Notes under the pieces: generated by a model
Told to the model about the DNA's origin: nothing
The model's input: the letters and a program-made list of their open reading frames with translations, nothing else
Databases searched by the model: none
Program-made: the position numbers and the translations under genes
Origin: Methanocella paludicola SANAE
GTDB lineage: Archaea > Halobacteriota > Methanocellia > Methanocellales > Methanocellaceae
DNA: 64,000 nucleotides
Reading direction: 5' to 3'
Assembly (NCBI RefSeq): GCF_000011005.1
Contig: NC_013665.1
Span: forward strand, 1,527,501 to 1,591,500
Shown here: positions 1 to 8,963 of the stretch, one piece after another
How positions within the stretch are numbered: the stretch's first letter is position 1
Layout: each line of letters begins with the position of its first letter

Positions 1-1246
1 CCGGGAATATTCCCCACGAGACCGTCAGCTCGTCGATGACGGACTTGTTGTTCGTAACGGCATATGCGGGTATCTGAGGCTTGTATTTAGATACTTTTCT
101 TGCGGAGTAGCCGGTCTGGGTCGCGGTGATGATAGCCTGGGCATTCAGGTTTCGTGCGGCTTCCGTGGTCGCGAACGCTACGGAATCCGTTATGGACAGC
201 GACGGGTGCGGAGTCTTAGCGGCTATCGCGTGCTTATAATAGGATGATGCCTCGGTGTATTCCGCGATCCGGGCCATGGTCTCTACCGACTTTATCGGGT
301 ATTCGCCGAAGGCTGTCTCGCCCGACAGCATTAGCGCGTCCGTGCCGTCGAAAACGGCGTTCGCCACGTCCGTAGCCTCGGCCCTGGTCGGTATGGGGTT
401 CCGGATCATGGAGTCGAGCATCTGGGTGGCCGTGATGACGGGTATGGCCTTGGCGTTACATTTAGAGATGATCATCTTCTGGACGATGGGCACTTCTGCC
501 ATGGGGATCTCTATGCCCAGGTCTCCCCTGGCGACCATGATACCGTTCACCACGTCTATGATGCCGTCGATATTCTTGACGGCCTCGTGCTTCTCTATCT
601 TTGCGATGATCGGTATGTCGGCCTGGTTGTCCTCGATGATCTTGCGCAGGTCGAGCACGTCCTGCGGCGTCCGCACGAACGACATGGCGACCATGGTGAC
701 GTGCTGGTCGAGGCCGAACATGAGGTCCTTTATGTCCTTGTCCGTAATGGAGCGGGCCTTGATGGTCGATCTCGGCAGGTTTATGCCTTTGTTGTTCTTG
801 AGCTCTCCGCCTCTTACGACCTTCGTGATGATGTCGCTGCCCTTGACCTCCTCGACCGTCAGCTCTATCAGGCCGTCGTCGATGAGCAGCGTCTGCCCCG
901 GGGCGACTGACTGCGGCAGGTCTTTGAATGGCACGTGGACTTCCTTGTCGTCGCCGGGCACTTCCCGCGTCGTGATGACGTAGCGCTGCCCGGGCGTGAG
1001 AATGACCTTTTCCTTGAGCGTGCCTATACGTATTTTCGGTCCCTGGAGATCCATGAGTATGCCTATGGGCCTGTCCAGCGCCTCGGAAACGTAGCGTATA
1101 TTCCTGATGAGGTTAGCGTGGTATTCGTGCGTCGCGTGGGACATGTTGAGCCGGGCGACGTTCATGCCCGCCTTGATAAGCGCCTCCAGCTTTTCCTGCG
1201 TGTCGCAGGCGGGGCCTATAGTACAAACGATCTTGGTCTTTCTCAT
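1..1246 (-). CDS. pyk: Pyruvate kinase (3' part cut by window edge)
   Basis: Pyruvate kinase transfers phosphate from phosphoenolpyruvate to ADP in the cytoplasm. The minus-strand frame is open from an ATG at 1246 to the window edge. The N-terminus begins MRKTKIVCTIGPACDTQEKL, the usual family opening with the phosphate-binding CTIGPA stretch, and LNMSHATHEYH and ILMDLQGPKIRIG follow. The visible 415 residues cover the TIM barrel, the B domain and part of the C-terminal allosteric domain, so the C-terminus lies outside the window. There is no Shine-Dalgarno sequence before the ATG. A TATA-like AT-rich element sits about 22 bases upstream, so the mRNA is probably leaderless. Confidence 0.93.
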   Translation of the reverse strand, partial: MRKTKIVCTIGPACDTQEKLEALIKAGMNVARLNMSHATHEYHANLIRNIRYVSEALDRPIGILMDLQGPKIRIGTLKEKVILTPGQRYVITTREVPGDDKEVHVPFKDLPQSVAPGQTLLIDDGLIELTVEEVKGSDIITKVVRGGELKNNKGINLPRSTIKARSITDKDIKDLMFGLDQHVTMVAMSFVRTPQDVLDLRKIIEDNQADIPIIAKIEKHEAVKNIDGIIDVVNGIMVARGDLGIEIPMAEVPIVQKMIISKCNAKAIPVITATQMLDSMIRNPIPTRAEATDVANAVFDGTDALMLSGETAFGEYPIKSVETMARIAEYTEASSYYKHAIAAKTPHPSLSITDSVAFATTEAARNLNAQAIITATQTGYSARKVSKYKPQIPAYAVTNNKSVIDELTVSWGIFP

Positions 1247-1263
1247 GGTGAATTCATATAATG

Positions 1264-1273
1264 ATTTAATATA
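1264..1273 (-). promoter_or_regulatory. TATA element of pyk
   Basis: On the minus strand this reads TATATTAAAT, centred about 22 bases before the pyk ATG. That spacing would put the transcription start at or beside the start codon. Confidence 0.5.
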
Positions 1274-1280
1274 GCTTATC

Positions 1281-1994
1281 TTATCCTTTTTCACCATTTT
1301 TACGGGGCCATAAGAATAGCACTAATACGAGCGCCAGGAGCAGGATGGCCCCCAGCACGACCAGCAGGTACGTGGAACTCGCTGTTATGAACGTGGACCG
1401 GAGCTTTTGCCCTATTGTCGGCGCCAGGAATGCGAAGAGGATGGTAGCCGCGCCCGTTGCCAGTATCAGCTTGATCACGAACAGGGCATTATGAAAAAAT
1501 GCCCGGCGGGTCTCTGACTGATCTGCCCCGCGGGCCAGGAAATATTCACGGGCTTTTCTTAAGCGGCCAAACGAGCGCATCGTCAGGCTTCCGCATGCCA
1601 TTAGTATGCCGGCGATGGCGATAATGGTATAGGACAGGCTGGTGGTGAAGACGCTGAAGTTCGCCGATATGCTGAGTATCCTGAAGACGTCGATGCCCGA
1701 ATAATACAGGGCGGAGGGCAGGTAAAGCAGCCATGCCAGGTATGTAACGGCTTTGAGCATGGTGCCCGACCAGACGTTCAGGAACGCCAGCGGCAGGGCA
1801 GCTAAAGCCACCACGACCGAGATCAATAAGATATCGCCTGTTGGCGGTACGCTCATATGAAGGAGACCGGTAAGGCTGCCGAAAAGTTTGCTATATGCGA
1901 AAGTCAGGAATGCCATGGCCATCATTGATATTACGATGACCGTGGGTAGTACGTCGACGATGTCGGTCGAGATCACGTTCTTGCTGCCCTTCAT
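1281..1994 (-). CDS. Six-TM membrane protein, last gene of the MoxR/DUF58 operon
   Basis: Function unknown. The 237-residue product begins MKGSKNVISTDIVDVLPTVI and has about six hydrophobic segments, at roughly residues 15-35, 50-68, 75-93, 118-137, 168-190 and 205-228, ending in a basic tail. The ATG at 1994 overlaps the stop of the DUF58 gene (ATGA), which argues for translational coupling and against the longer open frame beginning at 2057 inside the upstream gene. MoxR/DUF58 operons often include such membrane partners. I recognise no catalytic motif. Confidence 0.8.
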   Translation of the reverse strand: MKGSKNVISTDIVDVLPTVIVISMMAMAFLTFAYSKLFGSLTGLLHMSVPPTGDILLISVVVALAALPLAFLNVWSGTMLKAVTYLAWLLYLPSALYYSGIDVFRILSISANFSVFTTSLSYTIIAIAGILMACGSLTMRSFGRLRKAREYFLARGADQSETRRAFFHNALFVIKLILATGAATILFAFLAPTIGQKLRSTFITASSTYLLVVLGAILLLALVLVLFLWPRKNGEKG

Positions 1995-3289
1995 CGCTGC
2001 CGCCTCCCGAAACCGGCCATCATAAGCTGGCTCAGGCTGTCTGTTCTCGGGTCCCACTGCACGACGTGCGCCCCGGATTTCTTGATCATACGGATATATT
2101 GCAGGTTATCGAGCTCGAGAAGCGATGCACCGGCCTCTCCGGAGGGCCCCTGGGCTTCGAGGCTATATCCTTTGATATGCAGCAGCGTGACCGGCGGTAT
2201 TTTTGCGCCCGGAGAATATTTACGCATGGACTTGATGCCCTCGATGATGTCCCGCGTGTTCTTCCCGCCGGCCATCGTTATCACGATGAACAGTGGTATC
2301 GTGCCCATCAGGTGGCCAGAGCACTCCTTGACGGCCCTTTTTAGGCTGTTATCGCCTTCGGTGGTGCCGCCTGGCCGGACCTCCAGCAGGTCCCGGAGTA
2401 TGCGTGATGCCTGCTTTTTTCCCGAATCAGGGACGATAAGCTCGCCGTAATTGTATACGTATACGCCTACCCGCATATTCCTTTCCAGGTAGTAAGAGGC
2501 GATGCCCGATGCCGCCCTTGCGATATGCTCGAAAACATGGTCGGCCTCGGGGCCGCGCCCCGCCCATGCGCCGGCGTCTACGAAGAGGAATACGGTCTTT
2601 TTTCCTTCCTTTTCATACTCGTTCACGAATGGCTTCGGGTCGGCGGACATTGAGAAACGGGCAGTGGCTTTCCAGTTGATGGTACGGTAAGAGTCTCCTG
2701 GGTGGTAGCTGCGGATCTCGGTAAAGTCGGTCGTTCTCATCCCGAGCTTGCTGACCGCCCCGACAGGCACGGGCATGCTGGAGAAAAGCCTGGGATCCCT
2801 CAGCTTTTTAATATGCTGCTGTTCCGGGTCGACGATAAGGCGGGTGGCGTCCTCGTCCGTCCAGGATACGGGCTGCTCCAGCCAGGAGTTATGGAAAAAT
2901 TCTGCGTGCGTGGGCCCTATGGTGTATATGCCCCGTTTCGCGCAGTCCACATCGTACGTTATCGTTACGGGAGCTTTCCTGCCGTTGTTCCAGAAAACAT
3001 GAAAGTTATTTCCACCTTTCAGGCCCAGGTGGTCCGGAAGAGGATCGGAGACCGTATAGATGCCCGTGCCCCCGTCCGGCTCTATGGTCGTCGATATGGT
3101 GACCGTCTCGTTCAGGCGTGCTTTAATGATGCTTTCCTTATGCTCGGCCTTTATACTGTCCTGTGCCTTATATGCCTTCGAGAAGAGCAGGAAGAGGAAG
3201 GGCACTATTGAGATGAACATCAGTATATCGTTGCCGAATACGATGCCTATGGTCAGGAAGGCGAGGAAGAAGCCCGCCTCTTCGACCAT
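1991..3289 (-). CDS. DUF58 / vWA-like membrane protein
   Basis: This is a DUF58-family protein, the usual partner of MoxR AAA+ ATPases. Two N-terminal hydrophobic segments (about residues 5-40) anchor it. A beta-rich region follows, and then the family signature RSYHPGDSYRTINWKATAR at about residues 196-214. The C-terminal half resembles a von Willebrand A fold, with VFLFVDAG as the strand that usually carries metal-site residues. The length of 432 residues is normal. Its stop overlaps the next gene by four bases and the moxR gene ends 38 bases upstream. By family knowledge it probably takes part in envelope or complex assembly with MoxR. No substrate can be inferred. Confidence 0.87.
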   Translation of the reverse strand: MVEEAGFFLAFLTIGIVFGNDILMFISIVPFLFLLFSKAYKAQDSIKAEHKESIIKARLNETVTISTTIEPDGGTGIYTVSDPLPDHLGLKGGNNFHVFWNNGRKAPVTITYDVDCAKRGIYTIGPTHAEFFHNSWLEQPVSWTDEDATRLIVDPEQQHIKKLRDPRLFSSMPVPVGAVSKLGMRTTDFTEIRSYHPGDSYRTINWKATARFSMSADPKPFVNEYEKEGKKTVFLFVDAGAWAGRGPEADHVFEHIARAASGIASYYLERNMRVGVYVYNYGELIVPDSGKKQASRILRDLLEVRPGGTTEGDNSLKRAVKECSGHLMGTIPLFIVITMAGGKNTRDIIEGIKSMRKYSPGAKIPPVTLLHIKGYSLEAQGPSGEAGASLLELDNLQYIRMIKKSGAHVVQWDPRTDSLSQLMMAGFGRRQR

Positions 3290-3327
3290 ATGCCCGGAAA
3301 ACGCCGCTATTCTGTTCCCCCCGGTTA

Positions 3328-4317
3328 CTATCGCCTAATAAAGCCCTGCCGCACGTAGCCTTTAGGCGGCTCGATGGCCGAGACGATCTCTTCGATGATG
3401 GACCGGGGCGTGATATTCCCTTCTATCTGGTACTCGATGCCCATGATCACGCGGTGGCTCAGTGCCTCGAACACGAACGGCTTGATGTCGTCGGGCGTGA
3501 CGAAGTCCCGGCCGCACATGGCGGCGTACGCCCTGGATAATTTTAATAGCGAGAGCGCTCCTCTCGGGCTTGCGCCCACTTCGACGGCGGGATGCTCCCG
3601 GGTCGCCCTGACGATGCTGCTAACGTAGTCCAGTATCTGGTTGTCGACGTATACCTTTGATTCCACCAGGTCCTGCATGGCGATGATCTGGCTTTTGGTG
3701 ACCACACTATCGAGCCTGTCAGTCGGGTCGTCCGCTCTCCACTGGATGCGGCGCCGGAGTATTTCACTTTCCTGCTCGACCGTTTTAACATATCCCGTGG
3801 ACATCTTCAGCATGAACCTGTCGAGCTGGGCTTCGGGTAGCGGGAATGTGCCCTCGAGCTCGATGGGGTTCTCGGTCGCGATGACGAAATACGGCCTTTC
3901 CAGCCGGTAAGTCGTGCCCTCGATGGTGACCTGTCGCTCCTCCATCGCTTCCAGTAGTGCGGACTGTGTCTTGGGGGGAGCCCTGTTGATCTCGTCCGCG
4001 AGCAGGATATTCGTGAACACCGGGCCTTTTTCGAGGACGAAGCCAGTCCTGGCGTCCTTCCATATCCTGGCGCCAAGAATGTCGCCCGGCATCATGTCGG
4101 GAGTGAACTGGACACGGCCCCATTCGCATCCCGATACCTTAGCGAAGACCTTAGCAAGCATCGTTTTCCCGAGGCCGGGATTATCCTCGAACAGGACGTG
4201 GCCGCCCGCAAGTGCGGCACATAGCATCTTTTGAACCACGATGCCGTCGCCGACGATCACGCCGTACGTCGCCCGCAGTATACGGCCGGATAACGTTTGA
4301 AACTCGTCGATTTCCAT
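3328..4317 (-). CDS. MoxR-family AAA+ ATPase
   Basis: A MoxR-type AAA+ ATPase of 329 residues, thought to act as a chaperone that remodels or activates partner proteins using ATP. The Walker A motif DNPGLGKT is at residues 45-52, Walker B LLADEINRAPPKTQSALLEAM at about 106-126, and the sensor region ATENPIELEGTFPLPEAQLDRF follows. The C-terminal lid contains GASPRGALSLLKLSRA, typical of the family. It lies five bases after the upstream membrane-protein gene and before the DUF58 gene, the standard MoxR-DUF58 pairing. Confidence 0.93.
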   Translation of the reverse strand: MEIDEFQTLSGRILRATYGVIVGDGIVVQKMLCAALAGGHVLFEDNPGLGKTMLAKVFAKVSGCEWGRVQFTPDMMPGDILGARIWKDARTGFVLEKGPVFTNILLADEINRAPPKTQSALLEAMEERQVTIEGTTYRLERPYFVIATENPIELEGTFPLPEAQLDRFMLKMSTGYVKTVEQESEILRRRIQWRADDPTDRLDSVVTKSQIIAMQDLVESKVYVDNQILDYVSSIVRATREHPAVEVGASPRGALSLLKLSRAYAAMCGRDFVTPDDIKPFVFEALSHRVIMGIEYQIEGNITPRSIIEEIVSAIEPPKGYVRQGFIRR

Positions 4318-4322
4318 GACCT

Positions 4323-5498
4323 TTACACCCTCTGCCTGACCATATCAGGCCCGTTATGCTTTTTTACGGCATCGCCGGCGGCATCGATCGCCGATACCAT
4401 GGCGGCCGTCATATCATTGACCGCTTCTAAGCGTTTTTTACGATTAGCCTCATTGATGTTCCCGACGGCCCACTTGAACATGGCCGGCGGCTCTTTATCG
4501 TCCTCATGGTCGATGATGATCGAAAGAATGGACCGGGACGTGTCCGCCGGGACGCCGTTGTCGAGCAGCGCCGTCGCCATGAGCATGACCAGCCCCTCCT
4601 TTTTCCCTTCGTTGACGAACGAGTTGACCTCGTAGGTCGCCTTTTCCAGCTCGGCCTTATCGGAGTAGGCGCCTGCAGGCCATGTCCGGCCCTCCAGCTT
4701 TTGGGCCGAGTCGTCAAGCATCGCCGACTGTATCTTGATGAATATGAAAAGCACGATCCCGCTCAGGGCCGCCCACTCGATCACGGCCTGCCCGAAAGAG
4801 CCGAGGCTCGCCAGGGATTGCCTGACGAGCAGCACGTAGGTCATTACCAGTGCGACGATAATACTCGTTGCTACGGGGCTCTCTATCCTCGAGAAGAGGT
4901 TCCCGACGTATGCTACCTTTTCATTGCTGTGCCGTTTCAGGATCCCCAGCAATGAGTAAATTGCAGCAGAAACGAAGGCTATGAGCGCAAGCATGCTGAA
5001 CTGCGAGAGAACCGGCATGTCGACGGACGTGAAGGCGGAATAGTACAGGACGCCCAGTGCCGCTATGAGCAGTGCCCTTGTCACGACCCCCGTGAACTCC
5101 GAGTACGCCCTTGACAGGCAGTGGGCCGCCCCGATGATGCCGGTTATCAAAACAGGCATCTGCAGGCCCTTTACTGACGGGAACATGTCCTGCGCCGGCA
5201 GCGACATCGCAAGGAATACCGTGACAGCGAGCACGACTGACGCGTAAGCGATGGGGCGGGACAGCTTTCCCGCGATGAACATGCTGACCAGAGAGCCTAT
5301 GTACAGTATGGCTGCGGCGTAGATCGCCGGATAGAAGAAGTCCGATGAGGGGAAGTAGATGATGACAAAACCCGCGAACAATGCCAGCGCTACCGACCTG
5401 TAAATGACGCCCAGCAGGATATCCCTTTTTATGCCGGCCCCGTCTTCTATTTCTTCCTGCTGCACTGCAATGGCCTTAGTTCCGTCAGACATCGACAT
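4323..5498 (-). CDS. Polytopic membrane protein of the MoxR operon
   Basis: About 391 residues with some eight to ten hydrophobic segments between residues 40 and 290, then a charged soluble C-terminal domain containing STRSILSIIIDHEDDKEPPAMF and ending near KKHNGPDMVRQRV. I chose the ATG at 5498 because GGGAGG (5504-5509) lies six bases ahead; the open frame extends further upstream into the DUF4129 gene, but that part is out of character. It overlaps the upstream gene by 14 bases. Function is not recognised. It may be the structural counterpart of the membrane proteins found with MoxR, DUF58 and DUF4129 genes. Confidence 0.8.
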   Translation of the reverse strand: MSMSDGTKAIAVQQEEIEDGAGIKRDILLGVIYRSVALALFAGFVIIYFPSSDFFYPAIYAAAILYIGSLVSMFIAGKLSRPIAYASVVLAVTVFLAMSLPAQDMFPSVKGLQMPVLITGIIGAAHCLSRAYSEFTGVVTRALLIAALGVLYYSAFTSVDMPVLSQFSMLALIAFVSAAIYSLLGILKRHSNEKVAYVGNLFSRIESPVATSIIVALVMTYVLLVRQSLASLGSFGQAVIEWAALSGIVLFIFIKIQSAMLDDSAQKLEGRTWPAGAYSDKAELEKATYEVNSFVNEGKKEGLVMLMATALLDNGVPADTSRSILSIIIDHEDDKEPPAMFKWAVGNINEANRKKRLEAVNDMTAAMVSAIDAAGDAVKKHNGPDMVRQRV

Positions 5499-6492
5499 TA
5501 TTGCCTCCCGTGGCTGGCACAAGGCCCGCCTGCGACATATACATTTCCTCGAACTCTCCCCGCCGGATGTCGTGTAAGCTATAGTTCGCATACTCAAAGA
5601 GCGTTATGGTCTTCCCCAGCCTTTTTTGCATATCTTCCGGCATTCCCTGCCTCATCGCGATCTCCAGCTCCCGGGCCGTCATTTCGCCGTTCGTCCCGTT
5701 ATGGCCTGACCGGTATCCCTGGTACATTTCATTGAACATCCTGACGACCTCTTCCCGGTATTCGACGATACGCACGTCCGCCCACGAGGAGCCCTCGGTG
5801 ACGTTCTTCGGGCTTATCTTGATGCGATGGTCGCCTTTATCCAGGTCGAGCGAGAATTGCGCGCTTCCGCTTTCCATCGGGATGTTCCGGACGGCGTTGC
5901 CGTCGACATACAGGGTAATATCGTTGTTTTTCCCGGCCTTATCCTGGATGAGGACGTTCAGCTTGTCGCCCGCTCCCCAGATAGCGGGTAAGGGAGCGCG
6001 GATCTGCGGGAAGCTGATCTTATAGTCGCCCTCGAAATACTCGAGCATGGGCCGCGCCTCGATATGCGTTTCCTCTACGAGTACTGGCGATTGTTTCCTC
6101 CGCCTGTACCTCCGCCATAGAATATAGCCGATCATGGCCAGTAAGATGAGCAGGATGAGCAAAATGATCCATAAGAGCAGGCTGTCGGGCGGGTCTTCGA
6201 GCATGTCCGGCAGGCTGCTGAGGGGTTTAAGAATATCGTTAAGGTCCAGGTTACTGGATAGCGACTCGTCGGGCCCGTTATCGCTCTTAGAGGGATCGTC
6301 ATTGATATTCGACGTGGACCCGTCGTCCGTGCGGTTCGACTGCCCGGTGATGTTGATGTCGGTGCCGATCGTGGGCTGGGGCTGGGACCGGACTCCTATG
6401 AGGCCGCTGGAATAGTCTATCGAGGCCGCCAGCATTATGATAGATATGAACACCAGCGCCAGGGCGAGCAGTAAGAGGGATTTATTTTTCAT
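5485..6492 (-). CDS. Single-pass membrane protein with C-terminal DUF4129 domain
   Basis: First gene of the MoxR operon, 335 residues. Layout: a signal peptide or anchor (residues 1-24), an Asn/Asp/Ser-rich external linker (about 35-85), a strong membrane segment LLLWIILLILLILLAMIGYILW (about 105-126), a basic stop-transfer RRYRRRK, and a cytoplasmic part. The end (about 240-330) resembles DUF4129: MFNEMYQGYR, MTARELEIAM and FEYANYSLHDI. DUF4129 modules usually sit with DUF58, MoxR and transglutaminase-like genes. No transglutaminase-like domain is visible here, so the operon is a reduced form. Confidence 0.82.
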   Translation of the reverse strand: MKNKSLLLLALALVFISIIMLAASIDYSSGLIGVRSQPQPTIGTDINITGQSNRTDDGSTSNINDDPSKSDNGPDESLSSNLDLNDILKPLSSLPDMLEDPPDSLLLWIILLILLILLAMIGYILWRRYRRRKQSPVLVEETHIEARPMLEYFEGDYKISFPQIRAPLPAIWGAGDKLNVLIQDKAGKNNDITLYVDGNAVRNIPMESGSAQFSLDLDKGDHRIKISPKNVTEGSSWADVRIVEYREEVVRMFNEMYQGYRSGHNGTNGEMTARELEIAMRQGMPEDMQKRLGKTITLFEYANYSLHDIRRGEFEEMYMSQAGLVPATGGNNVDV

Positions 6493-6558
6493 TGTCGAAT
6501 ACCGGCGTTAAAGGTAAGTTTGGTTTTATGGTTTGAGGTTAATGTACTTTTCCAGCAC

Positions 6559-6566
6559 TATTTATA
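6559..6566 (-). promoter_or_regulatory. TATA box of the DUF4129-MoxR-DUF58 operon
   Basis: Minus-strand TATAAATA, about 67 bases before the ATG at 6492. The expected transcription start near 6535 gives a leader of roughly 40 bases. This is the clearest TATA box in the divergent region. Confidence 0.55.
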
Positions 6567-6594
6567 GATTATCTATTGATCGGTACAATCCATG

Positions 6595-6614
6595 GATGGG
6601 CACAATCGCCCATC
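6595..6614. promoter_or_regulatory. Inverted repeat in divergent promoter region
   Basis: Perfect 7-base arms GATGGGC (6595-6601) and GCCCATC (6608-6614) with a six-base spacer. It lies between the two divergent TATA elements, 40 bases before the epimerase start, where a regulator could bind. The function is inferred only from its position. Confidence 0.35.
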
Positions 6615-6622
6615 ACCCATAG

Positions 6623-6632
6623 ATTATTAAAT
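6623..6632 (+). promoter_or_regulatory. TATA-like element of the epimerase gene
   Basis: ATTATTAAAT is centred about 28 bases before the ATG at 6656. No Shine-Dalgarno sequence precedes that ATG, so a leaderless transcript is likely. Confidence 0.5.
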
Positions 6633-6655
6633 GTACATCGCCATACCAGAGTCAC

Positions 6656-7594
6656 ATGAAATGCGTCGTAACGGGCGGGGCAGGGTTTATCGGCAGCCAC
6701 CTGACGGACAGGCTGCTGGCGATGGGCCATGATGTGACGGTCATCGATAACCTTTCCGGTGGCCGGCTGGAGTTCATCGAAGGCCACTTCCCCGATGACC
6801 GCTTTAATTTTATCAAGAAGGACATTTCGGGCGACGGAGCCATAAAGGAATTGAAAGGGGCCGATATTGTCTATCACCTGGCCGCTAATCCCGACGTGAA
6901 GCTGGGAGCCGAAAATACGAAAGTACACTTGAAGCAGAACATCATCGTCACGTATAACGTGCTCGAGTCCATGCGAGAGCTCGGCGTAAAGAATATTGCC
7001 TTTACGTCCACGTCGACCGTGTATGGTGAGGCGTCCGTTGTGCCGACGCCCGAAAATTACGGGCCGCTCATGCCCATATCGCTTTACGGCGCGTCGAAAC
7101 TTTCCTGCGAGGCGCTCATCAGCTCCTACTGCCACACGTTCGGCATGGCCTCGTGGCTCTACCGCTTTGCCAACATCATCGGCGACCGCAGCACCCACGG
7201 CGTCATCTTTGATTTCATCCAAAAACTCAAAAAGGACCCGGCGAAGCTGACCATCCTCGGCGACGGCCGGCAGTCAAAGTCCTACCTGCACGTCGGGGAT
7301 TGCGTGGACGCGATGCTCTTCGCCGTGGAAAAGGAGCACGGCCCGGTGAACATCGTAAATATCGGCTCGGAAGATCGCATCGATGTCACTGCCATTGCGC
7401 GGATCGTAATAGAAGAGATGGGCCTGAACGGCGTTAAGCTCGAATATACCGGCGGCACCCGGGGCTGGGCGGGCGACGTGCCCTTCATGGGCCTCTCCAT
7501 CGAGAGGATGAAGTCGCTTGGCTGGAAGCCGGAGCATAATTCCGAAGAGAGCGTGCGCATGTGTGTGCGTTCGCTGTTAAGTAAAAAGGCGTAG
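6656..7594 (+). CDS. NAD-dependent sugar epimerase/dehydratase (extended SDR, GalE-like)
   Basis: A 312-residue extended short-chain dehydrogenase/reductase acting on nucleotide sugars, most like UDP-glucose 4-epimerases. The NAD-binding GGAGFIG is at residues 7-13, VIDNLSGG follows the second strand, YHLAA is near 73-77, and the catalytic Tyr144-x3-Lys148 sits in SLYGASK. The C-terminal substrate region contains GDGRQSKSYLHVGDC. Length is normal. It begins a rightward set with the RIO1 kinase gene two bases downstream. The nucleotide-sugar substrate cannot be fixed from sequence. Confidence 0.88.
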   Translation: MKCVVTGGAGFIGSHLTDRLLAMGHDVTVIDNLSGGRLEFIEGHFPDDRFNFIKKDISGDGAIKELKGADIVYHLAANPDVKLGAENTKVHLKQNIIVTYNVLESMRELGVKNIAFTSTSTVYGEASVVPTPENYGPLMPISLYGASKLSCEALISSYCHTFGMASWLYRFANIIGDRSTHGVIFDFIQKLKKDPAKLTILGDGRQSKSYLHVGDCVDAMLFAVEKEHGPVNIVNIGSEDRIDVTAIARIVIEEMGLNGVKLEYTGGTRGWAGDVPFMGLSIERMKSLGWKPEHNSEESVRMCVRSLLSKKA

Positions 7595-7596
7595 TT

Positions 7597-8367
7597 ATGG
7601 ACCACGATAAAAAAATGAAGAGCATCGATAAGCGTATCGATGAGTACCACTTTAAGATCAAGGACTCCAGCGACCTGAAAGCGGAGAGCGGAGTCTTCGA
7701 CACGCCTACGCTGAAGACCCTGTACACGCTGGCCAGTAAAGGTATCATCACGGCTATGGGCGGCGTCGTATCGACGGGTAAGGAGGCCGACGTGTTCCAT
7801 GCGATCGGTGAGAATGGCAAGGAGCTGGCAATTAAGATATACCGTATTAACACCAGCGATTTTCAAAAGATGCAGGATTATCTTATCGGTGACCCCCGCT
7901 TCTCCAACGTGCGCGGCACGAAAAAGGATATAGTGTTCGCCTGGACAAAAAAGGAGCAGAGGAACCTGGAGAGGGCCGCTGAGGTCGGCGTAAAAGTACC
8001 CGAGCCTATGATCTCCGAGAGAAACATCCTCATCATGGAATTCATAGGAAAGGACGGCGTATCGGCGCCCAGGCTCAAGGACGTACGGCTCGAAGAGCCG
8101 CAGCCGATATACGACACCGTCGCCGACTACATGCGCCTGCTATACCAGAAGGCGAAGCTGGTACACGGAGACTTAAGCGAATACAACATACTTCTATATG
8201 AGGAAAGACCGGTCATAATAGATATGGGACAGGCGGTAATGCTGGAACACCCCATGGCGCGAGAATTTTTGGCACGAGACGTGAAAAACATCGTCAGGTA
8301 CTTTAAGAAATCGGGCGTAAAGTGCAGTGAAGAAGAGTTAAGCGCCCACATATTGAAAAAGGATTGA
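7597..8367 (+). CDS. rio1: RIO1-type atypical serine kinase/ATPase
   Basis: Archaeal Rio1, a kinase-like ATPase acting in late small-subunit ribosome maturation. Of 256 residues, the nucleotide loop GVVSTGKEADVF is at about 56-67, Lys80 is in LAIKIYR, the catalytic LVHGDLSEYNIL has Asp192 and Asn197, and the metal-binding Asp209 is in IIDMGQ. The Ser-Thr-Gly-Lys-Glu loop is diagnostic of RIO rather than ordinary protein kinases. Its stop (8365-8367) is five bases before the KH-protein ATG. The pairing of Rio1 with this KH protein is common in archaea. Confidence 0.95.
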   Translation: MDHDKKMKSIDKRIDEYHFKIKDSSDLKAESGVFDTPTLKTLYTLASKGIITAMGGVVSTGKEADVFHAIGENGKELAIKIYRINTSDFQKMQDYLIGDPRFSNVRGTKKDIVFAWTKKEQRNLERAAEVGVKVPEPMISERNILIMEFIGKDGVSAPRLKDVRLEEPQPIYDTVADYMRLLYQKAKLVHGDLSEYNILLYEERPVIIDMGQAVMLEHPMAREFLARDVKNIVRYFKKSGVKCSEEELSAHILKKD

Positions 8368-8372
8368 TAATC

Positions 8373-8915
8373 ATGCAAGAGCACATCAAGGTCCCGCAGG
8401 ACAGGATCGGCGCCATCATCGGCGTCGAGGGGAACATCAAAAAGATCATCGAGGAGAAGACAGGCGCGACGGTGGACGTCGACAGCGAGAGCGGGACCGT
8501 GGTCATCGGGACCGAGGCGGACGCCTTTAAGGCGCTGAAGGCCGCCGAGGTCATCAAGGCAGTAGCCCGCGGGTTCAGCCCCGAGAAAGCCCTCAAGCTT
8601 CTCGAGAACGAGGACCTGGTCCTGGACGTCATCGACCTGTCGAACCTGACCGATTCGCCGTCAGACCTTAAGCGGCTTAAGGGACGCATCATCGGGAGGA
8701 ACGGCAAGACCCGCGAGGTCATCGAGCAGATGTCGGGCGCCCGGGTCTCCGTCTATGGTAAGACGATAAGCATCATCGGCGATTCGGAGCAGCTTGCCAC
8801 GGTGCGCGAGGCTTTGAACATGCTCATCGACGGCGCGCCTCACGGAGCCGTATACGGGTTCCTGGAAAAGCGCAGGCGCGAGCTAAAAAGAACTCAGATG
8901 GATTCGATATTTTAG
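8373..8915 (+). CDS. KH-domain RNA-binding protein, Pno1/Dim2-like
   Basis: A 180-residue protein with two KH domains, related to Pno1/Dim2, which binds the 3' end of pre-16S/18S rRNA. KH1 begins MQEHIKVPQDRIGAIIGVEG, with the GxxG-type loop GVEG. KH2 has LKGRIIGRNGKTREVIEQMS, with the loop GRNG near residues 108-111. I use the ATG at 8373. A TTG at 8364 overlapping the Rio1 stop is the alternative start. Co-transcription with Rio1 fits a shared role in 30S assembly. Confidence 0.92.
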   Translation: MQEHIKVPQDRIGAIIGVEGNIKKIIEEKTGATVDVDSESGTVVIGTEADAFKALKAAEVIKAVARGFSPEKALKLLENEDLVLDVIDLSNLTDSPSDLKRLKGRIIGRNGKTREVIEQMSGARVSVYGKTISIIGDSEQLATVREALNMLIDGAPHGAVYGFLEKRRRELKRTQMDSIF

Positions 8916-8927
8916 AAGTAATGTTAT

Positions 8928-8963
8928 GGAGGGGCCGAAGGGCCCCTCCGCAAATTATTTTTA
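8928..8963. terminator. Hairpin terminator between KH gene and small peptide gene
   Basis: Perfect 9-base stem GGAGGGGCC (8928-8936) / GGCCCCTCC (8941-8949) with a GAAG loop, followed on the plus strand by a T-rich stretch. It lies 13 bases after the KH gene stop. The same hairpin also lies beyond the minus-strand peptide gene and may serve both. Confidence 0.75.
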
